Notes: a model not told the origin generated them from the letters alone. A stretch of 64,000 bases of DNA from Lachnospiraceae bacterium NK4A144 (GCA_000424365.1 KE384176.1:30444-94443), one strand, 5' to 3'; counted from the first letter of the stretch, positions 8,608 through 17,679 are shown. Made by a program: numbers and translations.

Positions 8608-9126
8608 TCAAATGCAAAATCTCTGCTTTATCAATTTTAGTCCAAATCCAGACATACCACCAGAATATTTATAAATTGTAGTATATTCATATTCGCGATA
8701 TTCATGTCTAAATGTTTTACATCTAACCACAAACGCTGGTACATCCGAACCAATTAATAGCTTACAATTCACATAAATTGATTCACCTGCCGGCAAATGT
8801 TTAATATTATCCGTTGGATAAATAAGTTGATCATTTGTATAAATTTCTATTTCTTTTATGTCAAACGGGAACTGTAATTTAACAATATCAACTTTTTCAT
8901 AAAATTCTTCATTCTCGCACTCTTCACTTCCTTCGGGCATCGCATATTCCGTTTCTCTTGGATATTCTGGTGGTGCACATGCATCCCTCGCTCCAATATA
9001 TTTCAAATTATATAATTTACATTTTTCAGTTCTCATTCGAAAAATATATTTCGAGATGGATGTCATAAATAATACTATAATCGATGATATTACTCCTGAG
9101 ACAACTCCAATGAACAATTCAGACAT
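8608..9126 (-). CDS. small membrane-anchored hypothetical protein
   Basis: 172 aa. One N-terminal membrane segment (LFIGVVSGVISSIIVLFMTS, residues 4-23), then a soluble region with a beta-rich C-terminal half (VDIVKLQFPFDIKEIEIY; ESIYVNCKLLIGS). No family is recognised. GGAGG precedes the ATG. It lies between a truncated gene and the DUF262 gene in the same direction, so it may be part of a defence unit or only a passenger. Confidence 0.6.
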   Translation of the reverse strand: MSELFIGVVSGVISSIIVLFMTSISKYIFRMRTEKCKLYNLKYIGARDACAPPEYPRETEYAMPEGSEECENEEFYEKVDIVKLQFPFDIKEIEIYTNDQLIYPTDNIKHLPAGESIYVNCKLLIGSDVPAFVVRCKTFRHEYREYEYTTIYKYSGGMSGFGLKLIKQRFCI

Positions 9127-9379
9127 TATAACTTCCTCCCAAATTCTTTTGGATCTGTGTACCTGATATCTTTTTCAACTCTTCAAATACTTCAGGTGCA
9201 TACCAACGAAGATCATCTTTCTGAAGATAATCCGTAAACTTCCCATCATTTGAAGCATTGTCCGCCATCAAATCCCAATTGATACCGACTTTAATCCTTG
9301 CCTCTGCAAAGGCACGAAGCAGGGCATATTTTCCAAAATCACCTATATCTCCAACATACCGATTTTTCATATCGTTCAT
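9119..9379 (-). pseudogene. truncated N-terminal fragment of an unnamed conserved protein
   Basis: 86 codons. MKNRYVGDIGDFGKYALLRA and VGINWDLMADNASNDGKFTD look like the conserved start of a longer bacterial protein family that I recall but cannot name. The conserved part ends near LKKISGT and the rest (QIQKNLGGSYNV) is read from the ribosome site of the next gene. The fusion point is just ahead of that GGAGG, consistent with deletion of the C-terminal part. Confidence 0.5.
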
Positions 9380-9426
9380 CCTATTAAGAATTTTATGATA
9401 TCCAACAGAATAATCTGCAACCTATA

Positions 9427-9900
9427 TCAATAATTATCTTCCCAATACTCGTAAGCATCATCCCAGTCATCGAAATCATCTCCCCATGCGTCATCCGCAT
9501 AGTCCTCTGGGGTATCATAATCATCAGGATCATTATTTAAGGAATCAACGTTATTCGTTGCCGAATATCCAGATGACCATTCTGTCTGATCACTATATGA
9601 CTTATATTCCTTGCTCTCCGTCAGGTCATCATCCTCAGAATATGTGCTTCTGTAGCTCCTGTTTTTCTCAAATGATGTATCAGGTTGGTCATCAGAATTC
9701 TCTGAAAATGTATCAGTAGAACCATCATCAATATCTACAGATTCAGAAGAATATTCGCTGCTCTCAAGACTGTATTCAGTTGATTCCGTTGATTCGCTGT
9801 CTCCAGTAACATTCTTCTTTGAGACGCAACCGTCAAAAACAAATATAACCAAAACTGTTAAAATCGTAATAGCTGCTCTAACATACACGTTATCTCGCAT
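9427..9900 (-). CDS. acidic Ser/Asp-rich lipoprotein, copy 1
   Basis: 157 aa. Positively charged start, a hydrophobic stretch (AAITILTVLVIFVF) and DGC as lipobox, then a low-complexity exported part rich in Ser, Glu, Asp, Tyr, ending in repeated DD-W/Y motifs (DDYDTPEDYADDAWGDDFD). Probably a surface-tethered, disordered acidic protein; no function known. GAGAGGGAACCT precedes the ATG. A second copy of equal length lies at 12702-13175. The gene follows a GNAT and is followed by defence-like genes. Confidence 0.75.
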   Translation of the reverse strand: MRDNVYVRAAITILTVLVIFVFDGCVSKKNVTGDSESTESTEYSLESSEYSSESVDIDDGSTDTFSENSDDQPDTSFEKNRSYRSTYSEDDDLTESKEYKSYSDQTEWSSGYSATNNVDSLNNDPDDYDTPEDYADDAWGDDFDDWDDAYEYWEDNY

Positions 9901-9911
9901 AGGTTCCCTCT

Positions 9912-10571
9912 CTACCTCGTCATATAAACAGTTTCTTCATCCTGATCCCTAAATCCCAAATGATGGTATACATCATATGCCTTAAATCTTCTCTCCGTCG
10001 CGAGTTTTATACAAAAAATCCTTTCTTCAAGAGCCTGTTCCCACAAATGATCAATCAATTTTCTTCCAATTCCTCTACCTTGTACCGATGCCTTAACTGC
10101 AAAACAATTTACGTACATGTAGTATGAACCATAATCCATAATTTTTTGCGCCAGTATGGCTCCGACAATAACTCCATCCTTTTTCGCTACAAAAGAATAG
10201 CCCGTCTTCATAAAATCACTAATCGTACCACGGTCTCCGTAACCTTCTAAATGCATCATCAAATCCAGCTCATCCGATAACAATCTTGCCGTTTCTAATT
10301 CCTCTCCCGGCTGGATCTCACAAATCTCACATTCACAGCATTTGTATTTTTTCCTGTCACTTTCGTACCGCTGCCACTCATCAATCGTCTCATCCGATGC
10401 CCCTGCTTCTACAAAAGCATTACCAACAACCTGCTCAGCGTCTTTAATATCCGCTAAAAACGTATCCACAAATTCATCATATAATGACTTTCTATCATCA
10501 CTATCCGCGCTGATGAAATTCTTTACAAACATGCTCGCTAAGAGATTTTGCTTTCTCTCCGATAACTCCAT
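9912..10571 (-). CDS. GNAT acetyltransferase with N-terminal extension
   Basis: 219 aa. The C-terminal ~140 residues form a GNAT domain with the acetyl-CoA loop VQGRGIGRKLIDHLW (Q-x-x-G-x-G) and a final strand VYHHLGFRDQDEETVYM. The N-terminal ~75 residues are helical and end in a Cys/Glu-rich linker (KCCECEICEIQPGEE) that could bind metal. Substrate unknown. The first 30 codons are duplicated as a fragment at 13191-13283. Confidence 0.85.
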   Translation of the reverse strand: MELSERKQNLLASMFVKNFISADSDDRKSLYDEFVDTFLADIKDAEQVVGNAFVEAGASDETIDEWQRYESDRKKYKCCECEICEIQPGEELETARLLSDELDLMMHLEGYGDRGTISDFMKTGYSFVAKKDGVIVGAILAQKIMDYGSYYMYVNCFAVKASVQGRGIGRKLIDHLWEQALEERIFCIKLATERRFKAYDVYHHLGFRDQDEETVYMTR

Positions 10572-11095
10572 GGTTCTGCCTCTCCTTATACTCTTATCGG
10601 TTCCTGATTTTGCTCCTATTTATTCTATTCTTTATCTATACCAGTATCTTCATTCGTCACTGCTGAAACAAAGAACTCTTAACTAATGTATTTTGCATCA
10701 GTTCTATTCTATTAACTTCAGATATTGAACTTTTTTCTTCAAGTCTTCCATCAATGTGCTTGGTTCTTTTTTATTTCATCATATATAAAATGTGAACTTC
10801 CTATCTTTTTACCTCTCGGCACAAAATTCAATCTGTTTCCTCAAAATATCCTTTTTTCTAAGTCATTGACGTTTTTATCCTTCCACATCAGTTTTCCCAC
10901 TCATAGTTCATGAGGTCAGACCCTCAAATGCTTTGATAAAATAAACATTTACATCCATCAAATATGAATGTATAATTAACAAGAACTAGAAGTTATAGCG
11001 TTTTTGATTTCGGTGTTTATTTATAAATGCTTAATTCAAAGGCGTTGATCTTGAATTTACAAGGGCTTCACGATCGGTGTTTGTTTACAAATGCT
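10572..11095. other. 524-bp intergenic region with degenerate terminator and direct repeats
   Basis: No supported gene. It holds the promoter side of the GNAT, a degenerate relative (about 10720-10775) of the sequence around the terminators at 4914 and 13483, and two 28-base direct repeats (11010-11037 and 11074-11101) just after the SIR2 gene. Confidence 0.5.
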
Positions 11096-11101
11096 TTAGT
11101 C
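11010..11101. repeat. two 28-base direct repeats, 64 bp apart
   Basis: TCGGTGTTTATTTATAAATG at 11010 and TCGGTGTTTGTTTACAAATG at 11074, both continuing into GCTT and ending TC, matching at about 23 of 28 positions. The second overlaps the stop codon of the SIR2 gene. With two units and a spacer lacking palindromes, this is not a CRISPR array; purpose unknown. Confidence 0.5.
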
Positions 11102-12670
11102 GTGGAGTTCTTTTTCTTTTCCCCATTTTAAGTAATCATAGACCATTATAAGCCTTCTGATATGACTTCTTGTTCCGACTTGGGCTGTTTCCAGAACATT
11201 TACATCCTTATCAAATATTTCCTGAAGCACTTTCTCTAATTCATCAACGTTCATTTCGTCCTGCGGAAGGTGCGATATTAATCTCGTTGCTTTTTCCAAA
11301 GACGACTTCTCCTGATTCCAAATCTGTGTAACTGATGTATAATCTCCAAGACATTTTCTGTTTTTCTTAATAGTATTGGAAATAATATGGTCAAAATCCA
11401 ATGAAACGGCTATTTTTTTACACTCTTCAAATTCTTTCGTCGCTTTACTCAAATATTTATTTATTGGTAATCTACCCGAATTCTGCTTTATCAGAGGAGG
11501 AAAGGCATACTCTAAAAGATCATCCGCTGTAAAATCCAAGTCATCAAGTATTATACTTCTATACCATTCATTAGGTTTTAAACCGCTAAGACCTTTTAAG
11601 CCATAATCAGACATTTTACCAATTGAAAGTACAAGTTCTTCATCACCAACCCTATTATCATCAAGTGCTGCTACCCGTAAGTGACCTGTTGGAACGCTAG
11701 AAATAGTGTAATCATAAATTTCTTGCTTAAATCTTCTAAGAATCCTAACTGGTAGTTTTGCCCTTTTATTTTCCAATGCTTTATATAGTGGCATAAAGTC
11801 TGACAGGATTATTCTCTTCATAGTAAGTGGTTTGTCTCCTGCCATAATAACATAAGGTGTAATTTCTGCCCCAACAAAATCAGCCCTATATTCCACAAAT
11901 ATAAATCTATCTTCAAGTATCCTAAGTTGATCAGTGTTTAAGCATTGAACAATAGATTTAATGATATTGATAATATTAGTATCGCTTATAGAATAACCCA
12001 TAAAAATTATAGGATACTCCATAAAAATGGTCAGGAGTTTAGCGGCAAGGTAAGCGCTTTTCGAATCAAATTCAAGATAGTCTTCTTCGTTTATAACAAT
12101 ACTTTCTGGTTTATCTATATCACCATGAATTTTATATATTTCTGCCACACCCTGTAACGCAGAAAAAATAAGTTCACTTTGTCCAATATAAGTTGAATAA
12201 CCACTGAATACATTTTCAAGAAGTTTATCGTAATTAGTTGTTATGACACCTGAAATACTTTTTTCAGCCAAAAATCGAAGTTCATCTAACTCATCAGCAT
12301 ATGTATCTTGAATTAAACAATTATTTCGGATAAACTCTGCAATTTCTACCTTAAATGGCGATACACCATTTTGAATTTCTTTCAAACCTGCTTCTCCAAC
12401 AGTTCTTATGTTTGAATCTGCAAACCATTTTTCATCGTAATCGTGTTGAATTAATTCTGCAATCTTCGGCATAATACCAGCCTTGCATTCACTGGACTTT
12501 GCCTTATTTTCAAATGAATTATATGCAAATTCATCCTTGCCAATAACATCAACAAAATGTTTTAAAAGACCTTTCCAATCCGGTAAGTTCAAATAACGCC
12601 TAGACATACCAGATCCAACAAATAAAAAGGGAGTAGTAGTAAAATTCCCTATCAGTTCTTCTAACGTCAT
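11096..12670 (-). CDS. SIR2-like domain protein, candidate anti-phage NADase
   Basis: 524 aa. SIR2_2 features in order: PFLFVGSGMSRRY (nucleotide-binding GSG) near residue 20, GVITTNYDKLLENVF near 145, EIYKIHGDIDKP with the catalytic-type His near 180, and IIFMGYSISDTNI near 225. The C-terminal ~230 residues are unassigned and could sense infection. SIR2 proteins of this size deplete NAD+ in abortive defence. The start at 12670 has GGAGG 8 bases upstream; a longer reading would overlap the lipoprotein gene. It follows lipoprotein copy 2 by 31 bases, so co-transcription is likely. Confidence 0.85.
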   Translation of the reverse strand: MTLEELIGNFTTTPFLFVGSGMSRRYLNLPDWKGLLKHFVDVIGKDEFAYNSFENKAKSSECKAGIMPKIAELIQHDYDEKWFADSNIRTVGEAGLKEIQNGVSPFKVEIAEFIRNNCLIQDTYADELDELRFLAEKSISGVITTNYDKLLENVFSGYSTYIGQSELIFSALQGVAEIYKIHGDIDKPESIVINEEDYLEFDSKSAYLAAKLLTIFMEYPIIFMGYSISDTNIINIIKSIVQCLNTDQLRILEDRFIFVEYRADFVGAEITPYVIMAGDKPLTMKRIILSDFMPLYKALENKRAKLPVRILRRFKQEIYDYTISSVPTGHLRVAALDDNRVGDEELVLSIGKMSDYGLKGLSGLKPNEWYRSIILDDLDFTADDLLEYAFPPLIKQNSGRLPINKYLSKATKEFEECKKIAVSLDFDHIISNTIKKNRKCLGDYTSVTQIWNQEKSSLEKATRLISHLPQDEMNVDELEKVLQEIFDKDVNVLETAQVGTRSHIRRLIMVYDYLKWGKEKELHD

Positions 12671-12701
12671 TTTCATATCCTCCACTCTTCTATCACTCAT
12701 T

Positions 12702-13175
12702 TCAATAATTATCTTCCCAATACTCGTAGGCATCATCCCAATCATCGAAATCATCTTCCCATGCGTCATCCGCATAATCCTCAGGGGTATCATAATCATC
12801 CGGATCATTATTTAAGGAATCAAAGTTATCCGTTGTCGAATATCCAGATGACCATTCTATCTGATCTCTATATGCCCCATAATCCTCGCTCTCTGTCGTA
12901 TCTTCAGTTTCAGAATATGTGCTTCTGTAGCTCCTGCTTGTCTCAAATAATGTATCAGGTTGGTCATCAGAATTCTCTGAAAATGTATCAGTAGAACCAT
13001 CATCAATATCTACAGATTCAGAAGAATATTCGCTGCTCTCAACACTGTAATCAGTCGATTCCGTTGATACGCTGCCCCCAGTAACATTCTTCTTTGAGAC
13101 GCAGCCGACAAAAACAATCATCACCAAAACTGTTAAAATCGTAATAGCAGCTCTAACATACGCATTATCTCGCAT
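12702..13175 (-). CDS. acidic Ser/Asp-rich lipoprotein, copy 2
   Basis: 157 aa, same length as copy 1 (9427-9900) with scattered substitutions. Lipobox VGC after VLVMIVF, then an acidic Ser/Glu/Asp/Tyr-rich tail ending EDDFDDWDDAYEYWEDNY. The ATG matches that of copy 1 and has GAGAGGGAACCT in front; an in-frame upstream ATG at 13190 is less likely. Copy 1 precedes a GmrSD-like set and copy 2 precedes SIR2, so the sequence diverges directly after the stop codon. Confidence 0.75.
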   Translation of the reverse strand: MRDNAYVRAAITILTVLVMIVFVGCVSKKNVTGGSVSTESTDYSVESSEYSSESVDIDDGSTDTFSENSDDQPDTLFETSRSYRSTYSETEDTTESEDYGAYRDQIEWSSGYSTTDNFDSLNNDPDDYDTPEDYADDAWEDDFDDWDDAYEYWEDNY

Positions 13176-13190
13176 AGGTTCCCTCTCCAC

Positions 13191-13283
13191 CTATAATGAC
13201 TTTCTATCATCACTATCCGCACTGATGAAATTCTTTACAAACATACTCGCTAAAAGCTTTTGCTTTCTCTCCGATAACTCCAT
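13191..13283 (-). pseudogene. N-terminal shard of the GNAT at 9912-10571
   Basis: Reads MELSERKQKLLASMFVKNFI and continues to DRKSL then TAG. It matches the first 30 codons of the intact GNAT and its upstream leader. The remaining ~190 codons are missing and the break lies next to the ribosome site of lipoprotein copy 2. Confidence 0.8.
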
Positions 13284-13356
13284 GTTTCTGCCTCTCCTTA
13301 TGCTCTTATCGGTTCTATGTAAAATCAACTATTGAACTTTTTTGTCTTCAAATCTA

Positions 13357-13511
13357 TGTTATACTTAACTTAGTCAACTTGTGACGGATAAAAGCTGGGT
13401 TCCCGAATGGGAGTAGGCACGTAAGTGCTCAGAATTCCTTTGCTCCTGGGGTTGACTATTTTTTGAACATTTTTTCTTCAAATCATCAAGCAATGTGCTT
13501 GGTGCTTTTTA
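13357..13511 (+). ncRNA. candidate small RNA with own promoter and terminator
   Basis: An extended -10 (TG-T-TATACT, 13357-13365) would start RNA near 13371. The body begins GTCAAC (13373-13378), which can pair with GTTGAC (13451-13456). Inside are TCCC-GAAT-GGGA and GCAC-GTAA-GTGC, the latter with a GNRA loop. A terminator hairpin (13483-13511) with TTTTTAT ends it. No convincing open frame is seen and no known RNA family is recognised. The 3' half is shared with 4870-4945 but the 5' half is not. Confidence 0.3.
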
Positions 13512-14211
13512 TATTTTGCTACACTGCTGAAAATCCAACATTCTGTTGATTCTTTCCTCAATAAAAGGCGACCACCACTCACGATATCCTTCTAACGTAG
13601 GATGAATAGGATCTGCCATAAATCTCTTATAATCTTCGGCACTTACAGCATTGAGCTCAGGATCATCCCAAAGATTTACAATCTCAATTCCCCATTTCTG
13701 GGCAATACTCTTTAGTAACAAAACCATATTCGAATACTTCTCAGAATCGTATCTTGTGCCTGTATAAAATGCTATGGGACATTTCCATTTTTCTCTAGCA
13801 TAGGCAATAATATACTATATTGCTCCTGCAACAGTGCTTAAATCAAATGAATCTAATGTTTTCCCCTCAGCGATATTTCCCAACGGGCTGTCAAGCGAAG
13901 CATCATTAGTCGAAAGCTGGCAGACAAACAAATCCGCTGAATCCGCCTTTATCCCCCTTATTCTCCTAACGTATGATTCATCATTCTCATCGACCAGCGT
14001 TGTTCCGGAAACAGCCTCTTTTATCATTTCATAGCCATACTTTTCGCAGATTATATCAGCAAAAGATATTCCTCCCGCTGCCGATCCGTAAGTTACTGAA
14101 GAACCTAAAAATATAATCTTTTTACAGTTATTAACCATACTCCTCTTATCTGACATTTTCGCCATCATCTCGACACCAACGCCCTCTCCATCTTCACATG
14201 AGGAATACCGT
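13439..14211. repeat. 773-bp duplicated block, copy B
   Basis: Equal in length to 4870-5642 and nearly identical. It carries the terminator, the SGNH hydrolase (now with a nonsense codon) and the GNAT 3' end. Directly after it the GNAT sequence resumes at a position 159 bp further upstream (53 codons lost), then ends. Confidence 0.85.
13509..14168 (-). pseudogene. SGNH hydrolase copy with nonsense mutation
   Basis: Near-identical to the gene at 4958-5599. The GAG codon for Glu in the segment AGAIEYIIAY is TAG here (around 13815), splitting it into a 117-codon front part and a rear part with no start of its own. The stop codon is also altered, so the C-terminus reads on by a few residues to 13509. 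Without block V in the front part it cannot be active unless the stop is read through. Confidence 0.88.
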
Positions 14212-14247
14212 GCGCCAACGTTACTACTCTGCCAATCTGAGCAATCC
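14165..14247 (-). pseudogene. ElaA-like GNAT fragment
   Basis: Matches the last residues of the GNAT at 5596-6045 and then, after a 159-bp gap, a short piece around its acetyl-CoA loop (QIGRVVTL region). It marks the end of the duplicated block next to the Nudix gene. Confidence 0.75.
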
Positions 14248-14271
14248 TTTCAATCCATCTTCCGCCTATTT

Positions 14272-14673
14272 TCACATCTCTTCTCTGATTTTTTCTATCA
14301 AAGTAACATCTGCCGGCAGCCAATCAACGGAGTCAAGATTGTCTTTTGTCAGCCATTTAGCCGCTTCATGTTCTCTCAAAGTCAAATCACCGCTTTCAAT
14401 CCGGCACCAAAAGCAATCCATGGAAAGATGAAATGTAGAGTAATCATATTCAATCGTATCAATCAAGTCCCCCACCAATATTTCCGTATCCAGTTCTTCT
14501 TTGATTTCTCTTTTTAGTGCCTCTTGTGGGGTTTCGCCTTCTTCAATTTTTCCACCCGGAAATTCCCAGCCACCTTTGAATTCACCATAGCCTCGCTGTG
14601 TTGCGAAAATAATTGGTTCATTCTTGTCATTTTTGTCTTTCATTACTGCTGCCACTACACGTATTTTCTTCAT
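14272..14673 (-). CDS. Nudix hydrolase, MutT-like (deoxy)nucleoside triphosphate pyrophosphohydrolase
   Basis: 133 aa. Nudix box GGKIEEGETPQEALKREI then KEELDTEI (residues ~40-62); the usual Gly of EExGU is Asp. WEFPGG and the C-terminal AAKWLTKDNLDSVDWLPAD are typical of MutT/CTP-pyrophosphohydrolase proteins. It hydrolyses NTPs or damaged dNTPs to the monophosphate. The helicase gene lies 12 bases upstream in the same direction, so both are in one operon; this subfamily is often seen beside, or fused to, DUF3427 helicases. Here it may remove nucleotides during defence. Confidence 0.9.
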   Translation of the reverse strand: MKKIRVVAAVMKDKNDKNEPIIFATQRGYGEFKGGWEFPGGKIEEGETPQEALKREIKEELDTEILVGDLIDTIEYDYSTFHLSMDCFWCRIESGDLTLREHEAAKWLTKDNLDSVDWLPADVTLIEKIREEM

Positions 14674-14685
14674 GCAAACTAACTC

Positions 14686-17679
14686 CTACGCTGTAAAATA
14701 ATCAAATATATCTTTTCTCGCTTCGTTTTTAAGCTCTAACTTAAAATTCATAATTGGAAGTAATTTGCCTTTGTCATTTTGAATGGTTGTCTGCTCCCAC
14801 TTTATCGGATTAACTTCTCCCATATAATAAAAGTCGCTTCCTTCACCATCACTCTTTTTTACAAAAAGCAAAATCTTTAACCCATTTTCTCTCGCGTGAA
14901 TAATCGCTTGAGCTTCAGGACTATTCTCACTTACCTTACTACGAGTCATCCAACTAAAAATCTTATTGCTATAGCACGCCGGATTAGACGCAATTTTTTC
15001 AAATTCATCTGCGTATTTTGTACTACTCGCAATATCATCGGATTTCTCATACGTAACAAATATCGGGCAAGTATTGTGTTTGATCCGATATCCATATACT
15101 GTTGAACTATCATCTTTAGCCCAGTTCAAAATACGGCATACATCTTTTCTGGAATACTTCTGATACAAAACAAGATTATTTTCATCATGTTCACCATACA
15201 TATCCTGATATCTCGTAATACCATATTCTACCAGTGTAGCTAATTCTTTTTCGAAATACATATTTTTCAGCTTTTCAGCAAAGCTTTTAGCACGTTGAGC
15301 CAAACCTTTTTCCACTGAATCCCGGTTTATGATATCAATAGTCTCATATCGTTTCTTTTCTGAAGGTGCGTTAATGAACTCTTTCGTCAACACTTTATAA
15401 GCCGACACGTAATCAGCCTCTCGATACTTCTCATTCATCTTCTCCAATCCATCTTTCATCGAATCGATTGAGAACTCTCCATTTTCGAGAAGCATTCGAC
15501 ACATTAACAGCTCATGTATGCGCTTTCCATTCATGATAATATTAGATACAAACTCCAATATCTTTTCTTCCTCATCAGAAAAGACTACTTTATATTCCTT
15601 GTCCACCAAACGTACAAACTTATCATACGTCTTGGAATAATCAACAAAAAGCATCGGATCAATTTCACCGTTTTCATAAAAATCCATTATCGTCGGAATT
15701 CGTCCCAATTTATCCTTTAGATTCATATATTTCTCAGTAAGTAGCTTACGATTTGTTGACATCCGATCAATGGAATCATAAATTCTTCTTTTGGAAATCT
15801 CATCAAAATGTACCGTCGACGCTCCCGGAATAATCCGTCCGCCCTCCATTAGATAACGACGAACATTATCCTTGTTATAGGATCTATCTCCGGACAAGGC
15901 AATCGGAATCATAAAGTTCGTCTCGTAATTTCCAATAAAATCCAAAATTACGACGTATTCCTTGCCCTCGGCTTTTCTAAGTCCTCGACCTAATTGCTGA
16001 ATAAAAACAATTGGAGACTGCGTCTTTCGAAGCATGATTACCTGATTAACTTCTACAATATCAACGCCTTCATTTAGGATTTCTACAGAAAATATATAAT
16101 CAAGCGGCTGCTTCTCATCAGTAGCATCTTCTTCATTCATCGCTAGTCGCTCAAACGCATTCTCTCTGGCTTCATCACTTGCATCGCCATTTAACGAAAT
16201 TGTTCGGAAATTCTTTCCGGTATCCGGATTAATTGTTTCGTTAAAAATATTTGACAATGCAATAGATTCCTTAATGCTGCTGCAGAAGATAATACCCTTA
16301 ACTTTTTCTCCGCTATATCCAAAATAAGTTGCCTGATCAATGATATGCTTTACTCTGCTATCACTTGTAAGCATATTAAAGTCCACTTCATTTTGATCAC
16401 CTATTATTTCAAGATCGCTAATTCCAAAATAATGAAATGGACAAAGAAGATTTTCTTCCATAGCCTGTTGCAAACGGATCTCATATGCAATTTGATGATT
16501 AAATTGCTCATAGACATTTCGTCCTTCAATATTATCGTCTCGCTTATCAGGTGTCGCCGTCATTCCGAGCCATAATTTGGGCTTAAAATATTTCATAACA
16601 TCCTGATAAGAGTTTGCCGGACTATGATGCGCTTCATCCAATATTACGCAATCAAATGCATCAGGTGTAAACTTTCTAAGATTTTCTTCCTTTCTGAGCG
16701 TCTGTACAGTTGCAAATATAATATCTTTATCCTTATTATCCTCAAGCGTAGGTGTTCCACAAATCACACCCATAGAAACAGAACTCGGAAATACATTCTG
16801 ATAAGAACGCATAGATTGTCTCGCAAGCTGTTCACGATGCACAACGAACAGAACCCTTTTAAATCCCAATTCTCGCATAGCAAACGCCGAAGCATATGTT
16901 TTTCCTGTTCCTGTTGCTGATATCAATAATGCCTTATCGTTGTTTTTCTCCTGTTCGATAATACGCTGCAGATTATTTATAAAGCGAACCTGCATACTAT
17001 TCGGTTGAAGTTTCGCTTTTTCAATATGAACTAAAGGATCATTTTTTACTATTTCACGTTGTTTCTTTGAAACTCTGTAAGCGGTTTTATACTGTTCTCT
17101 GATTTCATCATAATCAACTGTATATGGCGAATTCCATAGTTCATTAAATTCACTCAAAATCTCCTGAGCCATTTCACCACGATCTGTAGATACAAGTTTT
17201 GTATTCCACTCTCGATTAGAAGTAAGCGCAAACTCAGTCATATTTGAGCTTCCTATGATAATTCTATACACTTCATCTTTTTGAAAAATGTATCCCTTTG
17301 TATGAAAACCAACGCCCGATGCATTCACATCATACATGCGAAGTGTGATATTCGACAGACTATTTAGCGTCTCCAATGCTCTTGGTTGGCTAAAATTAAG
17401 ATAATTTGTTGTAAGTATCTCTCCCTTAATTCCTCGTCTTTCCAGTTCTTGAAAGATTTGGAGCAAAGGCGTAATCCCACCCTGTGTTATAAATGCAACA
17501 CTGATCTGAAATCTATCGCATGAGAGTAGTTCATCTTCAATTGATGCGACAACCTTCTTTCCCTGTTTGTAATTATTCGATACAAACGATGGCTTAAACG
17601 CCTCATTTGAATTGATATTAGAATCAATATATGCTGTTTCAAAACCGGACCGAAGATCCGATAATATTTCTGCTTTCAT
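14686..17679 (-). CDS. PLD nuclease-SF2 helicase-DUF3427 protein
   Basis: 997 aa. Domains in order: a PLD-type nuclease with HTKGYIFQKDE near residue 127 and GSSNMTEFAL near 140; superfamily 2 helicase with Walker A SATGTGKTYASA (~255), DEAHHS (~348) and motif VI QQLGRGLRKAEGK (~563); then a C-terminal DUF3427 region (YSRKDVCRILNWAKDDSS, ~840, onward). It probably unwinds or translocates on DNA or RNA and cleaves it. The stop of the HNH gene is two bases upstream of its ATG. It resembles type III/ISP restriction helicases but has no specificity subunit nearby. A defence role is inferred. Confidence 0.9.
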   Translation of the reverse strand: MKAEILSDLRSGFETAYIDSNINSNEAFKPSFVSNNYKQGKKVVASIEDELLSCDRFQISVAFITQGGITPLLQIFQELERRGIKGEILTTNYLNFSQPRALETLNSLSNITLRMYDVNASGVGFHTKGYIFQKDEVYRIIIGSSNMTEFALTSNREWNTKLVSTDRGEMAQEILSEFNELWNSPYTVDYDEIREQYKTAYRVSKKQREIVKNDPLVHIEKAKLQPNSMQVRFINNLQRIIEQEKNNDKALLISATGTGKTYASAFAMRELGFKRVLFVVHREQLARQSMRSYQNVFPSSVSMGVICGTPTLEDNKDKDIIFATVQTLRKEENLRKFTPDAFDCVILDEAHHSPANSYQDVMKYFKPKLWLGMTATPDKRDDNIEGRNVYEQFNHQIAYEIRLQQAMEENLLCPFHYFGISDLEIIGDQNEVDFNMLTSDSRVKHIIDQATYFGYSGEKVKGIIFCSSIKESIALSNIFNETINPDTGKNFRTISLNGDASDEARENAFERLAMNEEDATDEKQPLDYIFSVEILNEGVDIVEVNQVIMLRKTQSPIVFIQQLGRGLRKAEGKEYVVILDFIGNYETNFMIPIALSGDRSYNKDNVRRYLMEGGRIIPGASTVHFDEISKRRIYDSIDRMSTNRKLLTEKYMNLKDKLGRIPTIMDFYENGEIDPMLFVDYSKTYDKFVRLVDKEYKVVFSDEEEKILEFVSNIIMNGKRIHELLMCRMLLENGEFSIDSMKDGLEKMNEKYREADYVSAYKVLTKEFINAPSEKKRYETIDIINRDSVEKGLAQRAKSFAEKLKNMYFEKELATLVEYGITRYQDMYGEHDENNLVLYQKYSRKDVCRILNWAKDDSSTVYGYRIKHNTCPIFVTYEKSDDIASSTKYADEFEKIASNPACYSNKIFSWMTRSKVSENSPEAQAIIHARENGLKILLFVKKSDGEGSDFYYMGEVNPIKWEQTTIQNDKGKLLPIMNFKLELKNEARKDIFDYFTA

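Noticed and set aside
11010..11101. CRISPR array
   Set aside because: Only two imperfect units, no regular spacers and no cas genes in the window.
12671..12808. Longer N-terminus of the SIR2 protein
   Set aside because: It would overlap the lipoprotein gene in another frame; GGAGG fits the start at 12670.
13371..13456. Known riboswitch or group II intron domain
   Set aside because: No conserved core of any class I know could be matched; kept only as unclassified RNA candidate.
4870..13515. Integron-like attC array, because small genes lie in one direction with related spacers
   Set aside because: Only three related spacers, no RYYYAAC/GTTRRRY core, no integrase; the shared part is a terminator.
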